Below, in pieces: positions 8,874 to 16,449 of a stretch of 35,601 nt of DNA (positions within the stretch are counted from its first letter, which is position 1; each line of letters opens with the position of its first letter). The DNA is from Actinomycetota bacterium (GTDB lineage Bacteria > Actinomycetota > Acidimicrobiia > Acidimicrobiales > Ilumatobacteraceae). The position numbers and the translations under genes are program-made. The notes under the pieces were generated by a model that ran no database searches, had not been told where the DNA came from, and worked only from the letters and a program-made list of their open reading frames with translations. The stretch covers positions 1-35,601 of the forward strand of contig SXPV01000012.1 of the NCBI GenBank assembly GCA_005793215.1, written 5' to 3'.

Positions 8874-9169
8874 CCTCGCATCTCGCTGAGTTCATCCAAA
8901 CCAATGCTGCGACGGTTGCGGTAGATGAGGAGCACCATCGCCAAACCCACACCAACCTCGGCGGCGGCCACTGCGATGATGTACAACGCAAAGGTGTGAC
9001 CATCAGCCGAACCATTGCGCAGGGCAAATGCCAGCAGGTTGATGTTCACCGAGTTGAGGATGAGCTCAATCGACATGAGCACCAGGACGGCATTCTTCCG
9101 AGCGATGACGCCGTACACACCGATGCAAAACAGGATTGCTCCGAGCAGCAGGAACTGACTCGTCAACAT
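8870..9169 (-). CDS. nuoK: NADH-quinone oxidoreductase subunit K (reduced cluster)
   Basis: A 99-residue, three-span MrpC-like membrane subunit. It has the two buried-Glu segments of the family: MSIELILNSVNINLLAF and VAAAEVGVGLAMVLL. The reading frame stays open for 68 codons upstream, but that part is polar, Arg/Ser-rich and overlaps nuoJ. I chose ATG 9169 because it gives the family length and has a GAAGG ribosome site seven bases upstream (9177-9181). The stop overlaps the nuoL start as ATGA. Confidence 0.95.
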   Translation of the reverse strand: MLTSQFLLLGAILFCIGVYGVIARKNAVLVLMSIELILNSVNINLLAFALRNGSADGHTFALYIIAVAAAEVGVGLAMVLLIYRNRRSIGLDELSEMRG

Positions 9170-9200
9170 ATCGGTGCCTTCACTGCATCGTTCATCTGGG

Positions 9201-9713
9201 CTAGTCCTTGCGGGCCAACACGATGGCCCCGATGATCGCACCGAGCAAGACGAACGAGAGTGCCCAGAAAGGCAGGAGATAGGGACCAACAATCTGATCG
9301 GAAATCTCCTGTACTCCGATGACGCGAGGCTCATCAGGCAACTGTTCGTCGCCGAACGATGACACGACTGCAATTGTCATCGCGGCGAACAGCACACCGG
9401 CCACGGGTATCCCGAGTCGCCAATAGTTGTTGTTGAGATCACGCTCGGCACCGATGCGTGCACGCGTGAGCATGGTTCCGAAGAGGAACAGCACCATCAC
9501 CGCACCGATGTACACCAAGACCTGTGTGATGGCCACGAATTCCGCTGCGAGCAGGATGTACTGGGCCGCCGCACCACTCAGGACCACCACCAACCACAAA
9601 GCAGCATGCACCACGTTGCTGGTAGTTACCACGCGCAGCGCGCCAACGATCATGACCAACGCAATGACGGCAAACCCGATGTTCTGGGCGACGAGCAGAT
9701 CGGCTGCAAACAT
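9201..9713 (-). CDS. nuoJ: NADH-quinone oxidoreductase subunit J (reduced cluster)
   Basis: A 170-residue, five-span membrane subunit. The conserved ALWLVVVLSGAAAQYILL and VYIGAVMVLFLFGTML segments (the pi-bulge helix region) identify it, and a hydrophilic loop (about 115-140) precedes the last span. It starts three bases after the nuoI stop, where two TAG codons stand in tandem immediately before the ATG. Thirty-one bases separate its end from the nuoK start, leaving room for the nuoK ribosome site. Confidence 0.94.
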   Translation of the reverse strand: MFAADLLVAQNIGFAVIALVMIVGALRVVTTSNVVHAALWLVVVLSGAAAQYILLAAEFVAITQVLVYIGAVMVLFLFGTMLTRARIGAERDLNNNYWRLGIPVAGVLFAAMTIAVVSSFGDEQLPDEPRVIGVQEISDQIVGPYLLPFWALSFVLLGAIIGAIVLARKD

Positions 9714-9716
9714 CTA

Positions 9717-10205
9717 CTACTTCTTCTTTTTTTCTGCGCCGGCTTCGAGTTCCGGGGCTTCGGGCACCGTCTCCATCCATTCACCGAGCTTGGCTTTGTC
9801 ATGCAACAAGTCGGCGATTCTTGGCTCGGAGTATTCGTACTCGGGAGTCCAGAACAGGGCATCGAACGGACACACTTCCACGCAAATGCCGCAGTACATG
9901 CAGAGCGCATAGTCGATGTCGAAACGATCCAACATGTTCACCTTGCGAGGCTTGCCGCCTTCGCGACGCGGTGGCGCAAGCTCTTTGTGGCCTTCGATGT
10001 AAATGCACCAGTCGGGGCACGAACGCGCGCACAACATGCATGATGTGCAGTTGCCTTCATGCAGCGCGATCACTCCACGTGCGCGAGTTGGCGGGGATTC
10101 CTTCTCGTGCGGATACTGCACGGTGTTTGCGCCCTTCGTCACCGTTTCAAAGAGCGTGCCGAGCGTTACCCCGAGACCCTTCACCAAACCAGGAACTTTT
10201 GCCAT
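9717..10205 (-). CDS. nuoI: NADH-quinone oxidoreductase subunit I, 2x[4Fe-4S] ferredoxin (reduced cluster)
   Basis: A 162-residue subunit carrying clusters N6a/N6b that pass electrons to N2 in NuoB. Two complete CxxCxxCxxxC motifs are visible: C53/C56/C59/C63 and C102/C105/C108/C112. An amphipathic N-terminus precedes them, and a Lys-rich tail (EKKKK) ends the protein. I placed the start at ATG 10205, which overlaps the nuoH stop as TAATG; the longer open frame to 10394 is His/Arg-rich antisense-like sequence inside nuoH. With NuoEFG missing from this cluster, NuoI is the first visible Fe-S carrier of the complex and the likely docking point for an alternative electron donor. Confidence 0.95.
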   Translation of the reverse strand: MAKVPGLVKGLGVTLGTLFETVTKGANTVQYPHEKESPPTRARGVIALHEGNCTSCMLCARSCPDWCIYIEGHKELAPPRREGGKPRKVNMLDRFDIDYALCMYCGICVEVCPFDALFWTPEYEYSEPRIADLLHDKAKLGEWMETVPEAPELEAGAEKKKK

Positions 10206-11260
10206 TACATCACCACCTTGAAAATAGACGTGAGTGCGATGTTGGCGAGCGATACGGGAATGAGGACCTTCCACGCAAACCGTTGCAATTGGTCTTCGCG
10301 GAATCGTGGATAGCTGAAACGCACCCACATGATGATGAAAGCAACCAGCATCATCTTGGTGATCATGATGATGGGTCCGACGATGTTCATCCAATTGGCC
10401 ACCGAATCAACGTCGGTCCAACCAAACCACGCAAATGGAACTCCCCAGCCACCCAAGAACAACACTGAGGCGATCAGCGAGAACACGCCGGCAGTGGCAA
10501 ATTCGCCGATGAAGAAGATGAGGAATCGGAAGCCCGAGTACTCGGTCATGTATCCCGATACCAATTCACTCTCGGCGATCGGCATGTCGAAGGGTGCTTG
10601 CGTGAGTTCGGCCTGAATGGCAATCATGAACACCACAAAACCGACGAATTGCGTGATCACGTACGGATTTCCCAGCCCACTGAAGCCGAACATGGAGCCT
10701 GAGTTTTGGGCAATCACAATCTGTTGCAGATTCATGGTGCCGGCCTGGATGATCACTCCGATGACTGCCAATACCATCGGCAACTCGTATGCGATCAACT
10801 GACCAGCTGCGCGCAGACCGCCGAGAAGTGAGTACTTGTTGGCGCTGGACCACCCCGCCATGAGGATTCCAAGCACCGACAGTGACGACACGGCGAGTGC
10901 GTAGAAGATGCCAACTTCAAAGTCGGTGAACCATGCATCTGGACCGAATGGCACGACTGCAATCAAGAGGAACGTACTCAACAACACCACGATGGGTGCC
11001 ATCTTGAAGATTCTCGCGTCGGCTCGTTCCGGGACGATGTCTTCCTTCTGGAGCCACTTTCCGACTTCGGCTACCAGCTGCAGGGAGCCGTACGGGCCGG
11101 CTTCCATCGGACCAAGTCGGCTCTGCATGAACGACATCATCTTGAACAAGAACACGTACACGATGGTTCCTGCCGGCAGCAAGACGGCAACAATGCCGCC
11201 GAGTACCCGCAGCAACGATTGTCCCCAGTACGGCACTTCGACTGCGAGCATCGACATCAT
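10205..11260 (-). CDS. nuoH: NADH-quinone oxidoreductase subunit H (reduced cluster)
   Basis: A 351-residue, roughly eight-span membrane subunit that forms the heel of complex I and much of the quinone tunnel. The loop [28 protein letters not shown] is a diverged form of the usual GPNxxGPxGxLQxxADGxKLxxKED loop, and [23 protein letters not shown] is the conserved acidic cytoplasmic loop. Start: ATG 11260 overlaps the nuoD stop as ATGA; further ATGs at 11257 and 11251 are possible. The open frame up to 11461 lies inside nuoD and is rejected. The second cluster's NuoH keeps the canonical loop, so the two are functionally distinct paralogues. Confidence 0.94.
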   Translation of the reverse strand: MMSMLAVEVPYWGQSLLRVLGGIVAVLLPAGTIVYVFLFKMMSFMQSRLGPMEAGPYGSLQLVAEVGKWLQKEDIVPERADARIFKMAPIVVLLSTFLLIAVVPFGPDAWFTDFEVGIFYALAVSSLSVLGILMAGWSSANKYSLLGGLRAAGQLIAYELPMVLAVIGVIIQAGTMNLQQIVIAQNSGSMFGFSGLGNPYVITQFVGFVVFMIAIQAELTQAPFDMPIAESELVSGYMTEYSGFRFLIFFIGEFATAGVFSLIASVLFLGGWGVPFAWFGWTDVDSVANWMNIVGPIIMITKMMLVAFIIMWVRFSYPRFREDQLQRFAWKVLIPVSLANIALTSIFKVVM

Positions 11261-12441
11261 CGGTCGATATCTCCGAGAATGAAGTACAGCGACGCCAAGA
11301 TCGTGATGATGTCGGGCACGTACACACCTCGCAGTGCCCACGGGGCCACCGAGATGTTGTTGAAGCTGGCAGAGCGAATCTTCACGCGGAATGGTCCGAG
11401 TTCGCCTCGAGACACCACGTAGTAGCCCATCTCGCCGAGTGGGTTCTCCGTGGAGACCCACGCCTCACCCTCGGGCACCTTGATGATCTTGGGAACTTTG
11501 GCCATGATCGGACCGCTCGGAATGGTGTCGAGCAGCTGGTCCACGATGCGCGTCGACTCACGGGTCTCCTGCAGTCGCACCCAGCAGCGCGCGAAGCTGT
11601 CGCCATCGGGGTGGGTCCACACCTTCCAGTCGGCCTTGTTCCATGCCATCGGCAACGGATGATCGCGACGCAAGTCCCAGTCGACTCCGCTCGCTCGTAG
11701 ATTCGCGCCGGACAAACCGTACTGCAGGGCGATATCGCGCGGGATCACGCCAATGCCTCGTGTGCGCGACTGGAAGATCTCATTGCCGAACAACAAATCC
11801 TCGATCTGGTCACAGAAGTTGCGCAACTTCTTCATCACCGCTTTGGTTTCTGCAATCCAACCCTTCGGCAAGTCGTCCTTCAATCCGCCGATGCGGTCGA
11901 AGTTGGGGTGGAATCGCCCGCCCGTTGCACCTTCGATGAGGTTGAGCACGTACTCGCGGTCACGAAATGCAAAGAACACCGGCGTAATGGCGCCCATTTG
12001 CACGCCGAGGTCACCCAGAAACAGCGACACGTTCGCAATGCGCGAGAGTTCGAAAAGAATCGTGCGGATGTGTTGAGCGCGCGGTGGTGCTTCAACTTCC
12101 ATCAACTTCTCTGCTGCCAGAATGAACGGCACCTCGTTGGCAAAACTCCCCAGCCAGTCGATGCGGTTCACGAGCGAGGTGACTTGCGGATAGGTACGAA
12201 CTTCGGCGAGCTTTTCGTATCCGCGATGCATGTACCCACACGACGGCTCTGCCCACACCACTTGTTCGCCATCGAGTCGTGCGATGATGCGTAGCGTGCC
12301 GTGTGTCGCCGGATGTTGCGGTCCAATGTTGAGGGTCATTCCCTCGGTTTCCAACTCCACGTTGAGTCGAGCATCGGCAGCCTGACTGGCGATGTACGCG
12401 AGTCGTTGACGATCACCCAAGACTCGGTCGGTAAGACTCAT
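11257..12441 (-). CDS. nuoD: NADH-quinone oxidoreductase subunit D (reduced cluster), with atypical quinone-site Trp
   Basis: A 394-residue homologue of the hydrogenase large subunit; with NuoB it forms the quinone-reduction site. Visible signatures are NIGPQHPATHGTLR (38-51, with the quinone-site His residues), GYMHRGYEKLAE (69-80), RARxxGVIP-type central segments and the C-terminal ILGDIDR. Two residues stand out. R73 in HRGYEK aligns with the Arg dimethylated by NDUFAF7 in mitochondrial NDUFS2. W96 in RIDWLGSF aligns with the Tyr (human mature Tyr108) that contacts the quinone headgroup. The start is ATG 12441, overlapping the nuoC stop as TAATG. The gene runs by ATGA overlap straight into nuoH, so no space exists for nuoE-F-G. 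NuoD is not fused to NuoC. Confidence 0.95.
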   Translation of the reverse strand: MSLTDRVLGDRQRLAYIASQAADARLNVELETEGMTLNIGPQHPATHGTLRIIARLDGEQVVWAEPSCGYMHRGYEKLAEVRTYPQVTSLVNRIDWLGSFANEVPFILAAEKLMEVEAPPRAQHIRTILFELSRIANVSLFLGDLGVQMGAITPVFFAFRDREYVLNLIEGATGGRFHPNFDRIGGLKDDLPKGWIAETKAVMKKLRNFCDQIEDLLFGNEIFQSRTRGIGVIPRDIALQYGLSGANLRASGVDWDLRRDHPLPMAWNKADWKVWTHPDGDSFARCWVRLQETRESTRIVDQLLDTIPSGPIMAKVPKIIKVPEGEAWVSTENPLGEMGYYVVSRGELGPFRVKIRSASFNNISVAPWALRGVYVPDIITILASLYFILGDIDR

Positions 12442-13067
12442 TACTCGTCACCACCTTCGTCACCATCGCCGCCTGGCAACGGTTCCACATCGACGATGCC
12501 GGGCCATGGCTTCACCATGCGAGCCAGCAGCGGGAAATCCTTTCGCAACGGGAACCCTTCGAAATCCATCGGCAGGTACATGTTGCGCAAGTCGGGGTGG
12601 CCGTCAAAGCCGATACCGAACATTTCGTGAGTTTCGCGCTCGTGCCAGTTGGCGCCGGCGTACACGTCGTGAATCGACTCGATGGCGAGCGAATCGTCAG
12701 GAACATCCACCTTGATGATCACGCTCACGTGCGTGACCGGATTCGTGACTCGAGCGAACACTTGCATCCGAGTTGCCCCGCCGGCGTAGCCCTGTCGAAT
12801 GGTGGTGTCGCGCTCTGGAGGTGGTTCGGTGGGATCGTCTTCGCCCCGACCATAGGGGGATGGCATCCAGTCGATTGCCGACAAGAAGCAGAAGTAGTGG
12901 AAGCCGAGGGTGTCGCGCAGCGTTCGCATCGACGATTTCCATGCGTCGGTGCGAACACGCAACCAAAGATCGTCCTTATGAAAGGAGTCGACAAGTCGAT
13001 CACCGAGTGTGGCTTTCACTTCGGCAACAGAGGTGATGCGCGGTTGTGTCTCGGATGTGGTGCTCAT
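12441..13067 (-). CDS. nuoC: NADH-quinone oxidoreductase subunit C (reduced cluster)
   Basis: A 208-residue 30-kDa-type subunit that packs against NuoD in the quinone module. The signature ERETHEMFGIGFDGHPDLRNMYLP followed by FEGFPLRKDFPL (about 141-180) is diagnostic. Compared with the second cluster's NuoC (147 residues) it has a longer N-terminal domain, an insert rich in Pro/Asp/Glu (about 74-100) and an acidic Gly/Asp/Glu tail. It starts at ATG 13067, nine bases after the nuoB stop, and ends in a TAATG overlap with nuoD. Confidence 0.94.
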   Translation of the reverse strand: MSTTSETQPRITSVAEVKATLGDRLVDSFHKDDLWLRVRTDAWKSSMRTLRDTLGFHYFCFLSAIDWMPSPYGRGEDDPTEPPPERDTTIRQGYAGGATRMQVFARVTNPVTHVSVIIKVDVPDDSLAIESIHDVYAGANWHERETHEMFGIGFDGHPDLRNMYLPMDFEGFPLRKDFPLLARMVKPWPGIVDVEPLPGGDGDEGGDE

Positions 13068-13076
13068 GAGTGAAGA

Positions 13077-13628
13077 TCAGCTGCCAACGACAACTGGCTT
13101 TCCTTTCCGTTCTGCGGCGGCACTCGCATCGAGCGACCGCGTGCCTTCGCCTCGCCAGCGGGCTCCCATATCTTCGTTCTTGATGCGCTCCTGCAGGAGC
13201 ACGATGCCTTCAAGCAACGCTTCGGGTCTTGGCGGACAACCTGGTACATAGACATCCACCGGAATGATTTGGTCGACACCCTTGGTGACCGAGTACGAAT
13301 CCCAGTACGGCCCACCACAGTTGGCGCAACTGCCCATGCTGATCACATACTTCGGCTCGGGCATCTGTTCGTACAGACGTTTGATCGCGGGAGCCATCTT
13401 GTCGGTGACGGTTCCAGAAATCACCACGAGGTCGGCTTGACGTGGACTTGCCGGCAATGGAATAACCCCAAGTCGCATTACGTCGTAGCGCGGCGAGCCG
13501 AATGCTGCACCCATCTCGATTGCGCAACATGCAAGACCCCATTGGTACACCCACATGCTGTACGAGCGCCCCAAGTTGAACAACGCCGACAACGGGCGAG
13601 GCATACGACCGCGTTCCACTAGACCCAT
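13077..13628 (-). CDS. nuoB: NADH-quinone oxidoreductase subunit B (reduced cluster)
   Basis: A 183-residue subunit that binds the terminal Fe-S cluster N2. The four expected ligands are present: the tandem Cys C34/C35 in [12 protein letters not shown]101 in MGSCANCGG, and C131 in [18 protein letters not shown] is the conserved helix near the quinone pocket. An extra Cys (C104) makes a CANC in place of the more usual CASSGG/CANGGG. Start: ATG 13628 overlaps the end of nuoA by 10 bp; a GTG four codons later is an alternative. The open frame to 13820 is Arg-rich and lies inside nuoA. Together with NuoC and NuoD it forms the hydrophilic connecting fragment. Confidence 0.94.
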   Translation of the reverse strand: MGLVERGRMPRPLSALFNLGRSYSMWVYQWGLACCAIEMGAAFGSPRYDVMRLGVIPLPASPRQADLVVISGTVTDKMAPAIKRLYEQMPEPKYVISMGSCANCGGPYWDSYSVTKGVDQIIPVDVYVPGCPPRPEALLEGIVLLQERIKNEDMGARWRGEGTRSLDASAAAERKGKPVVVGS

Positions 13629-14005
13629 CGCAACACTCCCTTGCGCCACGCGTACACCAGACCGAGCAACAAGACGAACACGAACACACCCATCTCCACC
13701 AAACCAAAGGTGCCGTAGCGCTCGAGCTGCGTGGCCCATGGGAAGATGAACACGGCTTCGACGTCGAACACCACGAACAACAACGCAAAGATGTAGTAGC
13801 GCACCTGGCTCTGCGACCAACCTTCACCAACGGGGTCGACACCGCTTTCATAGGTGAGGAGTTTCTCGTGACCCGGTCGTGACGGGCGCACCAGCGACGA
13901 CACCCACAGCAGCAGCCCCGCCAGTGCCACCGCAGCAATACCGAACCAGCCAACGGTCAGGTACGAACGCAGAAAATCCGACACGCCAGACATACCCACA
14001 GACAT
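13619..14005 (-). CDS. nuoA: NADH-quinone oxidoreductase subunit A (reduced cluster)
   Basis: A 128-residue, three-span membrane subunit and first gene of the reduced operon. The loop [40 protein letters not shown] identifies it; Ser replaces the loop Cys seen in the second NuoA (YECG). ATG 14005 lacks a strong ribosome site, and the ATG at 13993 is a possible alternative. Immediately upstream (13 bp) is the stop codon of a truncated amidotransferase 3' end, suggesting that nuoA was originally the next gene in that transcription unit. I could not find a convincing promoter in the 14006-14188 interval. Confidence 0.93.
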   Translation of the reverse strand: MSVGMSGVSDFLRSYLTVGWFGIAAVALAGLLLWVSSLVRPSRPGHEKLLTYESGVDPVGEGWSQSQVRYYIFALLFVVFDVEAVFIFPWATQLERYGTFGLVEMGVFVFVLLLGLVYAWRKGVLRWV

Positions 14006-14018
14006 CGGGAAAAAACTA

Positions 14019-14119
14019 CTACGCGGCTACTTCGCCGAGAAACCAGTCGACCAGCCGAGTAGTGGCAGGTGCCCTGGCAGCCACCTGATCTATGGACATT
14101 TCACAAAGGTGCTTGGCGT
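14019..14119 (-). pseudogene. 3'-end remnant of a glutamine amidotransferase gene
   Basis: The minus strand encodes the last 32 residues of the amidotransferase at 16450-17118 (from AKHLCEMS to WFLGEVA), in frame, with its own end (VAA then TAG, versus VA then TAA). Against the intact copy there are only four base differences in 94: one codon pair gives Val/Ile, one Ser/Thr and one is silent. Similarity stops abruptly at 14119. The fragment has no start or active site. It lies 13 bp upstream of nuoA, the spacing expected if the intact gene once sat there. Confidence 0.88.
14026..14119. repeat. 94-bp direct repeat, left copy (possible attachment-site-like boundary)
   Basis: This segment matches 16454-16547 at 90 of 94 positions in the same orientation, from GCTACTTCGCC to GCTTGGCGT. 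Sequence on both sides differs. The two copies bracket a 2.3-kb segment holding one membrane protein gene. The repeat is the 3' end of a coding gene, as is common for integration sites, but no integrase is present. Confidence 0.92.
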
Positions 14120-14188
14120 AGTGTGGGAATTGGTCAAGACAGTTCAGGCTGCGCGACCCGACTTATCACAATAAGACACCTTTTGACC

Positions 14189-16444
14189 GTGCACACTTCT
14201 TTCCACAACCAAGTGCTCTCCCGCTCGGAAGTTCCAGAACTATTGCTGCTTGCTGGGGTGTTGGCACCAGCATTTGCCTACCTTGATGTTCCTCTATGGA
14301 ATGCACTGTTGTTCAGTCTGGCGGTGATATCCCAGGCGGCATTCGGAACGGTGATTCTGACGCGAATCTTTAAAGGGGTTCCTGCGTCGCTGTTGTTGCT
14401 GCTCGGTCCTGGCCTGATTCTGGGCGGGGCGCTTTCGTTTGCACTGTTCCAAATTGTTGCTCGGGGAGTTCTCGGGCTTGTCGTCGTGGTCATGGTGGGG
14501 TTCGCCTCGGTGGTGTACTTGCTTCGCGCACCGAACTGGCAACCCCTCGGATCTGAACGCTTATGGATTCTTGGACAGGTAGTCGGACTAGCGGCACTGG
14601 CATTGACGTGGGAGTTTCCTGAACTGCTGCCAGTTGCTATTGCCTTCTTTGTCCTTGGCTTTGTCACCGGAGACATGTTCACCACACCACGATGGGTTAA
14701 GCAGGTAGCAGCAGCCGTCGCTGCTGTCGCAATCATCACACCACTGTTCTTCCGGCAGGAGTATTGGTGGATGGTTACCGATGACTATCAATTTTTTGAG
14801 GTGCTGTCGCAACATCTTACCCACTCTGGACCATTCGCAGATTGGGGGGTTACCAACTTCAGTAGGTACCACTGGCTGTCATACGGATGGGCGGGGCTTC
14901 TCAATGAATTCGGTGGCCGACCAGAAACCTTCACCACCCTCACCCGAGTAATGCCGTTGGTCTACTCGGTCACACTGACCGGATCATTGGTGCACATGGC
15001 TGGGTACTTGAACAGAACTAGCAACTGGAATCTGAGTCTCGTGCCAGTGTGGACAATTCTGGCAATCAATCGTCTCGACTGGTCAGGCACTTCAACTGCG
15101 GGGGTGTTCGCAGTGGTAGCAGCCACTGCTGCAGTGATTCTCCTAGCCCTCGGCACAACTCAAAGTTTTGGGCGAAGAGTCCTTCTATATATGTTGTTTG
15201 GCATAGGTACTGTCTTTACGAAACTGCCTAGTCTTTTTACTGTAGTAATAATTATTCTTTGTGCAGAAACTTTTGTGCTTACTCGACAGTTTGCAACACG
15301 TCCTCGAATTCTTGTTCTGCTGTTTGGTGGTGCCGTCGCATCGTTCGGTATCATCCCATTGATCTGGCTTGCAAGCAAAGTTATTGATGGCTTTGCTTTT
15401 GCCGATGTAAACCCTGGGCTCGGAAAGATTGCAGCGTACGGACCGGGATTTGCATATCTTCTGGTCTCGCTACAGCGTCTCTGGTTAATAGTGCCAATTG
15501 TTGCCATGGTTGTTCTGGTGCTCTCTTCAGGAAAAAGAGCACCCTGCAAACGCCCGATCAACCTCTATTTATTGGGCTTGGCTCCGATCGCATTGTTGGG
15601 TGTGCTGATGGACGTCATCATGACGGGTAACGCCAACACCTATGAGTACTTCAGCGGACCGATGTACTTCGTCACCTCACTCATCCTGATGGGCATCGTT
15701 GCACCTGACTCAGCCGTTCTACTACCAGCAAGAAATCTGCGACTGTTTTGCTTGCTTGTAACTTGCGTAGTGACTTTGGGATTCTTGTGGGTTCGGCTTG
15801 GCCTAGCAGAAAAAATATGGCATCTTGCCCAATCACAACTTGGGCAGGATACATCTATCCCTCAGTTTCTTTCCACCGATAGCCGAATCAGCGCTGCTGC
15901 CGTCACCATAGTCATCCTGAGCGCCACTACGAGAAGCAAGTGGTACTCTCCCCGACTCGTATTGGGATCGCTACTAGTGTCTCTTTCAATTCTGACTCTC
16001 TACGGATACTGGAATAGTGCGGTAAGCGAGCTTCAACGCGAGCGGGAACCATCCGAAATTGCAACAAGCCTGGGCCAACTAGACAATCAATTAGTTGGTC
16101 GTTGGCTTCGATCCAACACCTTGCCAACTGACCTGATTGCTACCAACGAGTTATTCGACTCCTCCACCGGGCAGCCACTCAGTGATTTTTCACTAGCCGC
16201 CTGGTCCAAGCGAGAGTTTTTAGTTTTGGGTCCTAGTTTTCTTGGTGATTATTCTCGGCTCAGATCCCAGCTTGACGTGTCCCAGCAATTCGGATACGCC
16301 CCATCGCAGACTGAAGCCGAGCAACTGCGTCAGTGGGGCGTCAAATGGTTCGTGGTTGACCGTTTGGATAGTTCATTCAATGACTGGGAAAATACTTGGG
16401 ATGTCCATTACGCCAACGAACACTTTTTTGTCGTCAAGATATAA
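14189..16444 (+). CDS. large multi-span membrane protein, possible GT-C-like glycosyltransferase
   Basis: A roughly 751-residue integral membrane protein with about 13-15 hydrophobic spans over the first ~620 residues and a soluble C-terminal domain of ~130 residues. After several N-terminal spans a loop reads WWMVTDDYQFFEVLSQHL (acidic pair about 198-199) and continues to FADWG and SRYHWLSYGW, reminiscent of the acidic loop motifs of GT-C polyprenyl-phosphate-sugar transferases. The C-terminal part ends with LRQWGVKWFVVDR, a pattern often seen at the end of large actinobacterial GT-C-like proteins. I do not recognise a named family. I chose GTG 14189: the frame is open back to ATG 14069, but that part lies within the repeat and encodes non-hydrophobic filler. 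It is AT-richer than its neighbours, opposite in strand to nuo, and repeat-flanked, so probably acquired. Confidence 0.7.
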   Translation: MHTSFHNQVLSRSEVPELLLLAGVLAPAFAYLDVPLWNALLFSLAVISQAAFGTVILTRIFKGVPASLLLLLGPGLILGGALSFALFQIVARGVLGLVVVVMVGFASVVYLLRAPNWQPLGSERLWILGQVVGLAALALTWEFPELLPVAIAFFVLGFVTGDMFTTPRWVKQVAAAVAAVAIITPLFFRQEYWWMVTDDYQFFEVLSQHLTHSGPFADWGVTNFSRYHWLSYGWAGLLNEFGGRPETFTTLTRVMPLVYSVTLTGSLVHMAGYLNRTSNWNLSLVPVWTILAINRLDWSGTSTAGVFAVVAATAAVILLALGTTQSFGRRVLLYMLFGIGTVFTKLPSLFTVVIIILCAETFVLTRQFATRPRILVLLFGGAVASFGIIPLIWLASKVIDGFAFADVNPGLGKIAAYGPGFAYLLVSLQRLWLIVPIVAMVVLVLSSGKRAPCKRPINLYLLGLAPIALLGVLMDVIMTGNANTYEYFSGPMYFVTSLILMGIVAPDSAVLLPARNLRLFCLLVTCVVTLGFLWVRLGLAEKIWHLAQSQLGQDTSIPQFLSTDSRISAAAVTIVILSATTRSKWYSPRLVLGSLLVSLSILTLYGYWNSAVSELQREREPSEIATSLGQLDNQLVGRWLRSNTLPTDLIATNELFDSSTGQPLSDFSLAAWSKREFLVLGPSFLGDYSRLRSQLDVSQQFGYAPSQTEAEQLRQWGVKWFVVDRLDSSFNDWENTWDVHYANEHFFVVKI

Positions 16445-16449
16445 AAACT

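Noticed and set aside
11257-11260. Loss of nuoEFG by a recent deletion between nuoD and nuoH
   Set aside because: The two genes join by a clean ATGA overlap with intact ends, with no fragments of nuoE, F or G; the arrangement looks long-established.
14069-14188. Upstream ATG start for the large membrane protein
   Set aside because: This part lies partly in the duplicated amidotransferase 3' end and encodes polar filler before the first hydrophobic span; GTG 14189 is a better start.
14120-14188. Promoter for the reduced nuo operon (a TTGACC hexamer on the minus strand near 14132-14137)
   Set aside because: No -10-like hexamer at suitable spacing; a promoter is expected here but not supportable from sequence alone.
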